From Aplysia californica (taxonomy: Eukaryota > Mollusca > Gastropoda > Aplysiida > Aplysiidae), in contig NW_004797314.1 in the NCBI RefSeq assembly GCF_000002075.1, forward strand, positions 1,494,736-1,558,735: a DNA stretch of 64,000 bases, in the 5' to 3' direction. The position numbers and the translations under genes are program-made. The notes under the pieces were generated by a model. It worked only from the letters and a program-made list of their open reading frames with translations. It ran no database searches and was not told the DNA's origin. The stretch's first letter is position 1. Each line of letters opens with the position of its first letter. This document shows positions 42,901 through 57,900 of this stretch, piece after piece.

Positions 42901-45900
42901 GGCCAGTAGATGCACCCTTTGACACTAAATAATGACACAGTAAAAGTATACGATGAGAATCCTTATCTAAAAATTACTGTTCAGATCTTCCATTTATAAG
43001 GTTTATCAAGATTTCCTTGTCCATAAGGACTCGCTTTGAATTCATATGACTCTCATGTCACAGATCTCCTTACCTGTGGAGTCTTCCACTGGGTTATTTG
43101 GCACTTGAGCCCCAAGCAAGCAGTAGAAGCCTGCCCAGCATGGACCAGAGGGCTCAGTAAGTCCCGTGTCTCCACAGTACTGGCCATACGAGCAATCCTC
43201 ACACCCACCCACTGAGGTGTCCTGAGGAAGTGAACATAAATCTGATCATAAGTCTCTCAAATAGCTTTAACCCTTTGAGCCCTAGTCACCAGTACATCAG
43301 TGGCGAGTAAAATTGCCTATATGCTTAGCCACTAGTACACCGTGAACAAGACCCTATCCCAAACCCAGCCCATCTGGGACAAAACGAGCACGGAAAACTG
43401 TTTATTACACAGGTCATTACTGATTAGACAAATTTTGAAGATCTTTCTGAATTAGGTGGTGGTAATGATGAGGACTACCTTGAATGGGATATGGAATGTG
43501 ACTCTGATGATGATATGAATATGAGTAATATGTGTGAGAATCGCCCTGGAGCTCGAGCAGATGGTAGCCTCAGGAGGTTAGGGTTCAAAGAGTTAATTCT
43601 ACCGAACCACTGACATGTCCAGAAGAAGGGAACATCATTCTGACTGTTCAAAACTAGCTTACATTTCTGTAAGCCTTATAGATTTGTAGGAGATGCGCAT
43701 AGGAGAAGCTATAAAGTTAGTGGGAGACGAGGAAACATTCTTTTGAAAGGGACTGTCTCATTAGGTGAGAATTGGCACAAAGCTGACTTTATATTCAATC
43801 CTACAATCCTCAGGGAATACTGTTCCATCTACGCATCTTGAAAAAATTATTTATTTTCCATTGCTATGACCTTCTACTCCATTCATCCATTTTCCATTTA
43901 CACAACAAGGGAGACTACACACTTCAAAAGACAATTGTTCCCGCAAACTTTGATGAAGCTATTTTTTCATAGAACTTTTAGAATTATGAATTGACATAGA
44001 TATAAAGAATCACAGATGTATTACACAAGCACTGAAAAGAGAAAGATATCTTTAAATTTACTTCTTAACAAAATCTTGTAACTACAGACCTCAGATCATC
44101 TTACCTTAGTCTGGTTATTGTAAGTTCCTAGAGGACAAACATTCGGGGTGACAGTGCCCGCTCCACAGTAGTGACCGGTGGGACACGGACCCGCAGTGCC
44201 CTTGAATCCTGTGTCCGGCGTGGCTGTGTCAGAGCCAAGAGTGCAGTAGTAGCCTGGGTCACACAGGCCTGTGACGGCTGTGGCGTTGGGCTGAGAGCAG
44301 TAGCTCCCTCCTGTACACTGGGTGCACTGTGGCTCCTCAAAGAGGCCTGTGGCAGTGCTAAACGTTCCAGTGGGGCACGACTGCCACACCAGGCCCGTGC
44401 TCTCCGGACAATAGAAACCAGGTGGACACAACTCTGGCTGCACCGCAGACACACAGTAGTATCTGACGAAAGGAAAAATAAATGATGGCTTTGAAACCTA
44501 AACTCTTTTACTACTGCACTGGCTGGTTCGAATTGTAGTTTCAAACCCATATTTCATACTAATTTCCAAGGAAAACATTATTTGTACCATTGCAGACACT
44601 GAGGCAGGCTCATCCTAAAAAAAAAAAGATAAAGGCACATTTTCATTTTTACAGATATTTCTACTTAAAATGATTTTAAGTAAATCATGATGTTAACAAT
44701 TAATAAAAATCGATAGGCTATCAATCTGATGCCCATAGAGTCAAAGTTGCTGAAAACTAAGAAGTATCAACAAGTCAAGTGCAAACTAAAAAAATAGTCA
44801 ATTACTATTAGTTTTAACATATAATTTCTAGAGAGAAAACTCTACAAACCTAAAATAGGAACGCAGGACAATACCACGATGACAAGAAAGTTTCAAGAAG
44901 ATGGAAAAGACAAGAAAATAGACACAGGGCCTTGAAAACCAATAATCCTTGTCTTCTTTGATGTCATCATCATTATCAGAACCGCCATCAACGTGCACAT
45001 TTTAGTAATCATCACATTATTATTACAAATTGATTTTTGTCCCTCCTACATTTTTGTTGATTCAAACAGAATCCTGCAATACTAGTCACTAACATGTCAA
45101 GGACATAAAAAGAAAAAGTTAAAAACTCATACTGTACTCTCAGAGCTTATACTTGTATGGGATAGAGCACTATATAAATGGATCTATTATTATTGTTACC
45201 CCGGTGTGCAGTTCCAGCAGCTAGAGGCTCCCGTCTCGTTCATGTAAGTGCCATGTGCACAAGGAACTGGAACAGCTGTTCCCTCAGGACAGTAGTGACC
45301 AATGGTACATGGAGCTCCAGTCACACCACCGTCGTCCGGGACTGGAGTGACCGATGAACCGCTGCAGTAGAAGCCAGGAGAGCACGGGCCGGAGGGTGTA
45401 GTCAGACCTGTGCCATTGCAATAATACCTGGAAAATACAAAGATAAAAATATTATGAAATTATCTCTATGATACATAGATCTATGAATAGATTGTTAACC
45501 CTTTCCTGTTCATATTCCTTGCTAGCATTGGGTGCCCATTTGTTCAACTTCAGTTGCTCTTGGCAGCTTCCTGGTGTTCACACTCTATCATGCATTGTGG
45601 AAGAAATCATAAATTCTGACTGCTGACACCAACTCTGACATGCTTCCTTCTCCAGAAATGAAAACAATTCTACAGCTTAATGTCAGTGATCAACTCTCAG
45701 CGTGGCTAACTCTTCAACTGAGGAAACTGCAAGAGAGAAACATGCCACAGTTGGCTGATTTTGGGTAGGCCTATGTCTAACATTAACAACACACTGCTCA
45801 CTGCAGATAGGATAGCAAAGGGTTAAAACCCCTTGCTCTGAAGTTCACCCCTTTGACTTAAATAAACATACAAAAAAACTGCAGCCAAAATAAGGTAGAT

Positions 45901-48900
45901 ACCTCAACAGATTACCAATAACATCAAAGATGCAAAACTGTAGGAATTCAAATTGCCACTTAACTCAATTGTGTTTTAGGCAGATGTTAGATAACCTTAC
46001 ATCGGCAAAAAAAGTGAAAAACCCAAACCATACCTTGGTATTAACTATACCTGTATATCAAACTTACCCGCCCGTACAAGTTGAACACTCCGTCTCCAGA
46101 GCCAAGCCTGTGCTACCCGACCATTTGCCAGTGGGGCATGGGGTTGGGTCAGTGGTACCGCGAGTACAGTAATGACCCTCTGGACAGTGGTCACCAGTCA
46201 CTCCATCTATCGGGGTTGCAGATGCTGATCCGTTGATGCACCAGTAGCGAGCAGAGCAGTCCCCTATAACACAAATCAGTATGATGACTACACCACAAAG
46301 AAAACCATAGACTCAACAACCCTGTAAATATTCCTGTCACAGTAGCATTAGTTCACACTTGCTCTTAACGTTCAAGATATCTCAAAATTCAAAGTGTGAA
46401 GATGGGAATTAGGTATGGAGAATACATGGTCGCTTTTAAGCACAAGGGGGCTATCACGAAAAATGCTGTTTTGAGAAAATCAAAGGTAAAGCTTTTGGAC
46501 CCTAGTTCAGTTCCTTTAAAAAAACAAGGAGAGTTTTCTCAAAGTTTTCTCTGTAACCAAACAAATATACACACCAATGAAACCAAACTTCTCCTATAGG
46601 TACGGCAATTGTTCACTTTTGGTATAGGTCAAGATTTCTGGAAAACCCCAAAATCTGGGTTAGCCCCTTTGTCCTTAAAAGCGACCACATGTACATGTCA
46701 ACAAAATCAAAATTACCTTTGTAATTTATACTACAGTGGTAAAAAATCAACCAATGCTTACAAAAGTATCAAACAAAAGCATGAAAAACTAAACTTAAAG
46801 TAAATTCTTGTTTCAAAATATGGAACATGTCTCATAAAAAGTATAAGAAGAAAAAGACATTTTGGAACAAAAGGGGCTTTATACAGGTTCATTTAAAATC
46901 ATATTCAAGGCATACAGCTTGCTAAGAACAAGTCGACTATTTTATGCTGTTTGTTTTTTTAGTAAAATGCCTTTCGTATTTGATGGTAGCTCTAAGAAAG
47001 GGGTAATATTTCAAAAATCAATACAAAATTTTTTTATTTACAACCCATTAAAATAACAAATTACCTGTGTAATTACTGAGTCCTGGTGTGCTGCAGTATT
47101 TGCCGGTGTCGCAAGCCGTACATTCAGACTCAGCGGTCAGCTGTGTGTACGGATTGTACGAGCCTGCAGGACAAGGGTGTTCCGTTGACCATCGTGTACC
47201 ATTTGGACAGTAGTGGCCCTCAGGACACAGGTACGACAAATACGAGTCCAGGTTGTCAGAACTGTTGCAATAGTACCCTGAGGAAGAAAATGTTCCGGTC
47301 TTAAAGTTAAAGTGATTAACAATCATAATACATCGCACTTTCATCTTTCTTATTGCTTTTCCAAGTTTTCAATCATTTTATGATCAAAATCAAATGCAAC
47401 AGTTTGTGTTACTTTATTTACTTTATCAGAAACTTTGACTGGCATAAAAAAAACAACTTAGAAAACGACATATGATTGCCTGAAAGGAAAGGGTCATTAT
47501 AATCTGTTATGATATTAGGTTATGTACTTCAAAACTTGTTGCACTGCAGGTAGGAAACATTATGGTTTAATATCCTAGAGGAATGCTGGAGAAATGGAGA
47601 AACAGGAGAATATGAAAAACCCTTCTAGTGTATGGTGGGTCCTTTGACTACAAAGAAGACTCAACCACCAAGCTTTTAACCCTATCCGTACGCCTGGGGT
47701 CATTTTGTACCCCAGGGGATGTATTCTTCACATTTTAGAATACTTCTAGTGTGAAGATCTCTTTGAAACTTTCTGTATTTCTCAAAAAATCGTTTTGAGA
47801 GACTGCTATGCAAAGCGCACGGATCGGATTAACGAATAAATTTCCTCTTTGGAAAGTGGAGGCACAGAGTTCCCCATGTCGTATGGATACGATAGTAAAA
47901 CAAGATGTACAGATAGGCTTAAGGATGTGGTCACCTGATGGACACTCTTTGCATACACCTTGACCAGTCTGATCCTGGTAGGTACCAGATGGACAATGGA
48001 TCTCTTCATGACTGCCTTCTGGACAATAGTAACCTGCACTGCAGGTGAATGGAGTGGCAATACTCTGTCCAGTGGGGCAGTAATAACCTGGTAGGACAAA
48101 TACATAAAAGGACATTAAGCAACTAATTCATCAAACGACTGTTTACTGCTTTTTATGTTTCACAAAATATTTAACTCTAATCGGCTCTAGAGACTTTAAC
48201 TTGCTTTGAAAATGTGAGACGTCATGGTGAAATCAGGCACTTGCCAAAAGAAATTAAATCGAGGAAATCAATTTTTTTCCAATTTTCTTCTTTGGGTTCA
48301 ACAGCTTTTGCTTCCAATTAAAAACATATCCCAGTGTGAATTTTCCTGAAAAACGTAGATCAAAAGGCACAAAAAATCAAAATCAACAGTTTCCAAGGAC
48401 ACTACAGCTTTGGCAGTAACCAAACTTTGGCAGCCAGGCTAACCCCACCTCCTTCAATCGCGAATATCTTCACTTAGGTAATTTTATAAAATCAAAAGAA
48501 AGACAACTGAACAAGTTGATGATATCAACAACTCCATATGCCAAAAAATTGACAAGCGCCTGATTCCACCGCGTCATAACACAAACAAGTTGGCAATTTC
48601 GGTAAAACTGGAATCATTAAAGTCAAATATCAATCTCCACATCAATATTCAATATGAAATTATATTTTGAAATTATTCAGTATCCTGAATAAAGCAGTAC
48701 TTCAATATTTTAATAAGGCATTTTTTTCCAGTAAAAAAAACACATAATTTATGCACATCTTGATGGCCTATCTTTAAGAATTTGTACAGTAAAATTTCTG
48801 TCATTTGCATAGGCTTCCAACAGTAAACACTTTTAACAAAATTCATCTTAGAAGGCAACTCCACAGCATGATAATCCTAAGATCTTACTGAAATGGAGAA

Positions 48901-51900
48901 GCAAACAGAAGCTCAGGGAAGTGAATAATTTCTTCAGCATTTCTTAATCAAAAGGTTGTTTTCAGCATAGGTTATAACTTCATTCCTACTTTTAAAAAGT
49001 ACTCCTAGAAAAAGAACCAGCTACAGCATGGCATTGAGTCAAAGTAACAATGACAAGGCCAAGATTATTCCAATATACCTTCTGTACATTTTCCTGTTGG
49101 CTCAGTTAGACCTGGAGAGTTACAATAGTAGCCCTCCGTGCAGCTTGTGCAGTCAGAAACATCCTGATTCCCTGTTTTGTTGGAGAAGGTTCCAGAGGGA
49201 CAGCGGGGCTGGTCCACACCTGTGCCGATGCCTGGAATGAAAAGCAAAGTGACATGAGAATCATGATTTTTGCCCAATCACTGTTCAGACTTCTGGAAGA
49301 ATCTGAAGCTGATCATAAATTTGCAAAAGATGATGAATATGTACAGCATCCGCAGAAAAACACACAATTTTGATGCTATCAAAAAGCAGACTGACAAATA
49401 ACCTGTAAGTTTTGCTGAAGAAATTTAGAAAGAGCAAATAAGCAAACCAAAATTTAAAACAAAGTAGGTTGAACTTTTGTTATTGTAATAAAGTACAAGA
49501 AAATAAACTTAAGGCCCATATCTCGGAATCAATAAATTCATAGTAAAGGTCAGAGAGGAACATTAAATTTGGGGGTCTCGCCTTTTAAATGACATCAAAG
49601 TATTCATAGGGAAATTAAATTCAGACCAACTTATTCACATCATGTCTCAGACCTATTTTACAAACACCCATGCCACCATACTTGGGTTATACTTCTTTAA
49701 CAAAGGAAACATCATACAGCATTGCACCTGGCACATACCACAATAACGCCCAGGGGGACAGACATCACCAGTAACACCATCTGTAGGGTCCTCTATACTG
49801 GCACCTCTGTCGCAGTAGTAGCCCGCACGGCAGGAACCAGTCACAGCATGAAGGCCTGAAGACAGATAATAACATTGAATTATACTTTTTGATTTCATTT
49901 TAATTTACAAGAGAGAAGCAAGTGAGTCTTCTTCTTTCATGGGGGGAGAGGGGGGAAGGGAAGGGTTAGGTCAGGCAAGTTGAGGATGGGGGAACTGATG
50001 AATAAATCTAAAGTGTAAATTATGGTCAATGTTAAAATTCCACAACTAGTCTAGTCTAGCATAAGAACTGAACATGGCAGTGGGGGAGGGGTGGGGGTGG
50101 GGGGTTGCTAAGTGTTGGGAGGTTTTAAAAAATTGAAATACTGTCAGTTTTGTAGTTGATAAAAGAGTAAAGGAGATCAAAGATAGCAAATATAAATTGT
50201 TTGCAAATTCAAAATTTATTTTGATAAACATTTGTCTGATACAACAGAATGCAGTGTGCATGTCCATTAACGGCTTTAAAAATATCTGCCTGTAAAAGAA
50301 GAAAAATCAAATCAGTCACTGATATTACTACAAATTTTATTGGAAAAGACTTAGAAAAACACTTTAAGGGGCCAACTTACCTGGGGTTTCACAGTAGTGG
50401 CCTTCTGTGCAAGCAATTGGCTCCGAGGAACCCTGAGGACAGTAGTAGCCTGGCTGACACTGACCACCAGTCACATTGCTGGGGCAGAGGCAATCACCGA
50501 CTGTGAAATTGTCGTACTCCGACGGAGAGGAGGACCAGGCTCCCAGCACACAGAAGTAGCCTGGGACACAAAAGCGGTATTTAGTGGTAAGCACACGTGA
50601 ATGCGTTGGTGAAGAGTATTTATGCTTTTACAGAGAATAAAATAAGTATTAAAAAAGTATGCTTGTCAAGTTGAGTTTGAAAATTAGAGACTTAAAACTG
50701 TTAGCCAAATATCTGGAAATTTTGGTTATGAATAATTTTTCAGAAAAGATTCTAGCTCATAGAATGTGAACATGTGCAAAATTTATTAAAAAATTTGTTT
50801 GTTAGCTTGAGACCATATCTGCATCCCAAATAAATTTGTTCAATATATAACTTCAGTGTACAATCCACCAAAAGATAAAAAAAGAAATGTAAGATAGAAA
50901 TAATTAGTTGCATATAATCTATAGAAAACAACAAATTAATTAGATACAAAGTAGTAGTGTGTTCCATGAATACATACAATTGGAAACACCTTTTGAGCAT
51001 GCCGCACAACTGATCATCCTAAACTCCTTGTTTTTTAGTTCAGTTTTAGTAGAGGTTTTACTGCGCTCACAACTGCATAAGGTCGTATTAGCGCCATAAC
51101 TCCTTGTTAATTGAATATCTTAAAATAAAATCAATACAGAATGAAGATAGATAGAATATCATCATCAAACACCCCTCATACCTTGGTCACAGAAATCTGT
51201 CGGCACGCTGAGACCCTCTCCACCACAGTACATGCCCGGCGTGCAGGGGAAGCAATCCGACTCGCTGATGCCCATACTCAAGTTTCTGAAGGTGCCCTTA
51301 GGACAGGGGAACTGAGTAGACACTTGGGTACCCACAGGGCAGTAGTGGCTGGAATTTTTTTTAAGTGCCATTAGAGAGAGGTATATGTGAGGCATTGTGG
51401 TGGAACCAGGTGCTTGTCAAGATCATGAAATCGAAGAAATAGACATTTTTCCCCCAGTTTGGCAATTTTTATCAAATTTTTTTTTGGGGGCTGAACACCC
51501 ATTATGTCTGCTTATAAAAACATCTCTGTGCGGATTTTACTGAAGAAAGTTGATTCATCATCATCAAAAGCTAGATCTATTGCAGACATCAGCGATCATT
51601 GTTCTCCATTCATTCCTTTGCTTGGATGCTCTTAAAAAAAGCTACGTTACCCTGATCTTTTGGCGTTACCCATTTGTTTAAGTTCTCTAAATAGGTTGCT
51701 CTGGGCCTACCCCTGCCTCATTTGCCTTCAGTTTTGCCAGTGAGAGCTAGATGTTCGAGACCTATCATTTGTCGTTTCCTGATTGTTTTTAACAGTGAGC
51801 GTCCCACGTAGGCTTCATCCCTAAGTCTAATTTGATTTCTTTTCCTTCCATGATATTCTCAGCAGTCTCCCAAGAAACCACATTTCTGTTGCTTCCATTT

Positions 51901-54900
51901 TATTTTCACTGTCTTTAGCGATTGTCCAACAATTACAGCCATACAGAAGGGTTGAAAGTTGGTTAAAGGCACATAAAATGTAAATTTCCAGTCTCCAAGG
52001 ACTTTCAAGCTGTGGCATTCCCCAAACTTTCGCATCCAATTTTTGGCTAATTTTATCTCTCAAACCAGGCAACCACCACCTCATTCAATGGCAATATCTT
52101 CACTTTTATTCAAGACAGATGGATATATTTTCATCGAAAGCAAGACAAATGAACATGCTTTGAGATAATACCAAAAACTCCACATGCCCAAAAATTGACA
52201 AGCGCCAGATTCCAGTGCATTGTGACACAAATAGATGCCCCATTAAAAGCTGCAAGATCGTCAGTGAATATAGATATCATGTGTCATGTCCAGATGAGAC
52301 TTTTCTCGCTTAGCAAAAGTATTGTTTCATCTCTTTAAAAAAAAGCAGATCAATAGCCACACAGCAAAATAGAGACAGGGGGAAAAAAAAGTCCATGCTA
52401 GCAACCCTGTGGGGATACTGTCCTTATACCTCGTCTCAATTATCAATTCAAATTCTGCTCATAGATCAGTTTATTAGCCATATTTATAAACTCAGTTCAT
52501 CTGGCAATTCTAAACGCCACGATGACTGAAATAGTTCTCCTTTTCTCTGTGGGCTCAAATCCCTAAGACAGCTCTTTTTTTCCTTTTTCACTATAGGAGA
52601 AGTGGTACTGGAAAACAATAATGCTTACAGAATTCATAAAAACCCTTCTGCTACGAACTGTAAAAAAAGTTTTCTTGGCTACTACGATCTTCATGCAAAG
52701 GCCCCATTATGAGTTTGAGGTGTTGCATTACATTTTGAAGTAGGTTTGTGTGCTTACATGGGAGAAGTCCACTTAGCCTTTAACCCTATCCGTACGTCGT
52801 GTTTTACTATTGTATCTATACGACGTGGGGAAACTCTGTGCCACCACTTTCCAAAGAGGAAACTTACTCGTTAATCCGATCCGTACGCTTTGCATAGCAG
52901 TCTGTCAAAATGATTTTTTGAGTAATACTGAAAGTGTCAAAGAGATCTTCGTACAAGAAGTATTCTAAAATGTGAAGAATACAACCCAAGGGGTACAAAA
53001 TGACCCTAGGGCGTACAGATAGGGTTAAAGAGCTCAAACTTGCCTATACTTTGATAAAATAATACATTGGAAAGAGCAAGATAAAGTGTAGATAATGAGC
53101 ATACTTGATAGACAAAACATCTGATATTTGAAACAATGTAATGTGACATATTGTTGATTATTGAGCTTAAGTCTAGATGAGGAACAAATGCTACTAGCAC
53201 CACAGGAACTTAAAAAATTTGACGTGAAAAAGCAGTGTTGTTTCTAGTTTTGTAACTCCAAGCTGAAAAATGCTATATACAATTTAGCCCACTGCCATTT
53301 TCAGTCAATCTAATGATTCACAAGTAAACTGTTACCATTGTACCCACTAACAAGTTGAAAGTGTTTGAGAAAAAGCGAAGTTGATATGTTCTAAATTATA
53401 ATATGAAAATTTCTCAAACTCTAAAAAATTTTTTTTTTTTTACATCACTGGATTCATTGAAGTAAACGTCAACATACCCTTCTGGGCATGGGTAAGGAGC
53501 ATAATCTGTAACGTTTTCAGGACAGAAGTGAGCAGCTGGACAGTCAAAGCACTCTGATCGGCCAGTGACATTGTTGTAAGTTCCAGATGGACACTCCAAG
53601 GGGTAGGAGGTACCCTCAGGACAATAGTGCCCAGCAGGACACGGACCACCAATCGCTGGATCAGCACCTGTGGAAAGAGGTCAAATAAAAATCTAAATCG
53701 TTATCATATTTCCACATGTTATGAAAAGACAGAGTTATTTTTAAACAAAAAGATACGACATCTGCACACAATCTCCAAAATAAAGATCATTATACTGACT
53801 AAGCATGTAAAAAAAATCCAACAACAACCCACTAATCTGTGTATCAGTCAACATGTCTTGTAATCTTAAAAGTAAAGCTCCTGAAGACTTTAATTTTCAT
53901 AGGCATTTGACAAATGAAGCTGGCCTTGAAATGTGTGACATCATGGTGAAATTAGACACTTGCCAAAATATTGAAATCAATGAAATCATCATTTTTCCAC
54001 CTGTTGGGCTATTTTTTCAATTTCTTGAAATGTGGGCATAATACCTTTTATATTCATCTCTGTCATGGCTCTACTGAAAAACATTGACCAAAGAGACAAA
54101 AACGTAAATTTGCAGTTTTCAAGGACATTACAGCTCAGATTGCACTAAACTTTGGCAGCCATTTTCTTTCTAATTTTGCCTCAGACACCAAGAGACCTCA
54201 ACTTCCTTTAACTGTAAATATCTCAAATTCTATTCCAGATAGACAGGTCTTTTATCATGAAAGGCAAGGAAAATGAAGAGGCTGAAAGATTATATAAATA
54301 GCTCCATATGCCCAAAAATGACGAGCGCCTGATTCCACCACGTCGTATCAGGGATATATTGTTGAAACTTCAAGAAGGCAAAGCATAACCAGCTGTCAGT
54401 CCTATGTGCTGAACATACCTGTTGGGTTGGGCTCACTATTTCCACGGAGACAGTAAAAGCCAGGGTCACACTTCCCTGTGGCGTTTGAAAGGCCTTCAGA
54501 GCCACAATAGTAACCAAGAATACAAGCGAAACAATCAGTATCCTTGTCAGCTCCCATCTCTACGTCACGGTACGTTCCGTTGGGGCACATGAAGGGATCC
54601 TCAGTCTGCTCAGGACAGTAATAACCAGTAGGACAAGGACCCCCAATACCGCTGGTAGTGTCTGTGGTGGGGGTGCTGATGTTGACACCTGGGTACAAAA
54701 ATTGAAAATACACAAATCAAGTAATAATCCATGAAATATGTAACATCAAATACTCTTTCAACCTGATACAAAATTGTGTCTACCATTGAGCAATCCATAT
54801 AAAAAAAAACCTAAACATAATAAATTATGAACGCAAAATAAAATTCCCTACTCAAATTCATAAAAGCATCATCAGAAACATTTTGAGTCGACAAAATTAA

Positions 54901-57900
54901 TCCATTTTTTAATTTTTGTCAGAACTAGCATGAGTCGTGGTTATTTCTTTCAACAAATGTTTCATCAAGCCATAAAAAAGGCCTTCCTTTTCTCTCATAG
55001 AGGTACCAAACAGTTAGCATGTGGTTTGGAATTTTCAGGTATAATCTGCATCTCTTTAGTAAGGCCTATAATTATAGTCATCATCTGTTCCTGCTAAGAT
55101 GAGATCACCAAAGCGACAACTCACAGTCAACTGCAACACAACAGCAAAACTGCCACTCACCAAATTGGACTCTGATCAAATGAAGCACTTCACTTACTTC
55201 TTGATAATTCTTCATTTTTTTAAGATCTCAGAACACATTTCTCAGACTGGATCTCTTATTTCCTATTTGCTGAATTTTGGTCATTTCCCTTTCTGATGCA
55301 TATTCTATTTATTTACTTATCTCTAATCTGAGGTAACATTTCGTACTAAATATGACCATTCAATTCTTTTCAAATTCACTGACCTGACTTGCAGTAGTAG
55401 CCGGGGGAGCAGAGCCCGACACCTGTATTGTTGAGGCTGGGATCGAATTCCGTGGCCCCAAGCATGTCACAGTAGTAGCCACCGAGACAAGGTCTGCAGT
55501 CTGACTCGTACACCATGCCTATAGGGAAGACACAGATGGGTGTTGATGAAAGCACAACATTAACATTTACTTATTGTGCTGACTGTGTTACTGAAGATTT
55601 TAATGTTATGGCGTACCAAAAGGAAGAATAGCAGAGTTAGTGAAACAAAAACATCCAAGATATGAAATCCTACATTCTGAAATATAGTATGCTGTAAACT
55701 GTCAATTCATTAGCATAAATGTGAGACTTAATAAACTTTATTATTATTCAAAGTTTCAACACTTTTATGATCCTGCTGTCATTGAAGTAGAGTTTTCTGA
55801 TTTAACAAGTTTTGGTTACAGCTCCTCAAATGAAAAAAATGAACATAAAATGAAAAGACTAAACAAACAACGGCCAAAACCCTATGAAATATCTACTTCA
55901 TGATTTATTTCTTCTTTATCCAAGCATCCTGGAGGTCTTTACATCCAGAACTGAAGTTTGGACTTCAAGCCTGTTTTCTTAGAAAATATCATATTTAGAA
56001 AAACAAGAGTACAACTTAAGAATCAGTTCATGAGTATGGAAGTTGATTATGCACTCAACATACCATTTTCTGAAAAAGCATAACATTTTTAAAACTTCAA
56101 TTTTCTGGACACAAGAAAAAATAATTTTCAAAAACAAGGTTTATTATACAAAAGCAATTACCAAAGTCAGGATTGTAAGTTCCCCTTGGACAGTATGGCT
56201 GGGCAGCAGTATTGTTACCAGGGCAATAGCGGCCCCGAGGACACCTGAGGGGTATCTCCCCATCCACACAGTAATAGCCCGCCGGACAGTCGAAACAGTA
56301 GTCTAAGCCAGTCACATTAGTGAAAGAACCTGGTTCACATGTCTTTGCCTCTCCCGTGCCCAGTGGGCAATAATGACCTGAAAACAAAAGAAGCAGTAAC
56401 AACACTTTTAATCAGATAGTGCTACAAACTGCATAATTTTAGATGCATACAATGACATGACTGTTTTCTATACATAGAGCAAAATTTTGAAAGATAAAAA
56501 AGTAGCAGCCTATGTCTGCGACTGTCCTCACTGATTCAGTGTTGTATGAGCTTTTTGCCTTACTGCATAAAGTTAGAGAGTAGAAAAAGCATATTTCAAC
56601 AGCTCAGTGTAAGACTCCCTCATGCATTTACACTAAGAAGTTTATTTGTTTTATACACAAAGAGTTAGATATACAAAGAGTTGGAAATTGCCAGCGAAGA
56701 TGTAAGTGGATAAGGTCATCATCAACTGTGTCATAGTAGAAGCTGCACATTGACCAGGAAGCATGATGTTGCATCTTTAGTAAAAGTTTTACAGCACTTG
56801 CAACACAAATAAATCATATAAGTGGCAAAGATTAGAGGTATTAAACAAAGAAAAGGGGGATGTGGGGCTGGGTGATAAGATCAATAGATGTTTGATATGA
56901 ATAAAGGAGCAAGCCACACCAGAGTAGCCACAAACCACTCAACATGATGTTGCAGTTCGATTCGATTGAGGAGAACACTTAAAGGAACAAACCTTGATCA
57001 AAAGCAAAAGACAACTGTTATGTTTCCCCAACTGAGGTTATTTATAGGTCTTTCTTATAGACTTGTTCATGTAGGCATATAAATACAGCTCTTCAACCGG
57101 TATTGATGGCCATTCTTGGCAAAGGTAGACTGCACCATCTCATATCATGTCACGACTACTCCACACCCAAGAGACAATACTATAGTTGTTCAGACCTAAG
57201 TAAGACATTGGTACTACAAATCTCAAAAGACTGGAATGGTAATTTTTTATTTCTAAAGTGAACAGCTTGACCCATCCAAAAATGATTACTAAAGAGACCA
57301 CTAAACCGACAGAAAAATATTCAGTCCTTGATATACTGGCAGGCAAATATAAAAATTCAACACATTGAACTGCGACGGAAAAAGAATAAGAGCTTAAACA
57401 CTACTCTCTTGTACCTGAGAGACACATAATGATGGAGCATGGGAGTACATTATTTCCTAGAATTTGCTGCAAAAGGCATTTGCTGACACTAATTAGCCTC
57501 CATAGCCAGATGAGTTGGTATGACAGAAAATAAAATGTAGACCATTACAGCCCAAACAGTGTCTCTGCTGACAGAACAAAGTGAACTACCATTCACTTGT
57601 TTTACCTTTGGGACACAAATCACCAGTGGCACCACCATCCTTGGGTTTGGTGGTGTAGGCTGAACCTCGACAAAAGTAGCCTGCAGCGCAGATTCCATTT
57701 GGTTCGGTGAGACCATAACCAGCGCAAACAAGACCAGGGTCACAGGCAATGCATTGGGATTCATCCGTCAAACCTGCAAGGAAGAGGAAGAACTCAACTT
57801 GTTATGAAAACTACACAGCACCTGCATCTTAAAATATTACACACAGCTACAACATTCCATATAACTACCTGGAAATTAGTAACAACAAACAAAAAGTCTG

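Noticed and set aside
46396-47056. Three plus-strand frames of 64-67 codons
   Set aside because: Low-complexity intronic sequence that includes the inverted-repeat element; no start context, splice or domain support.
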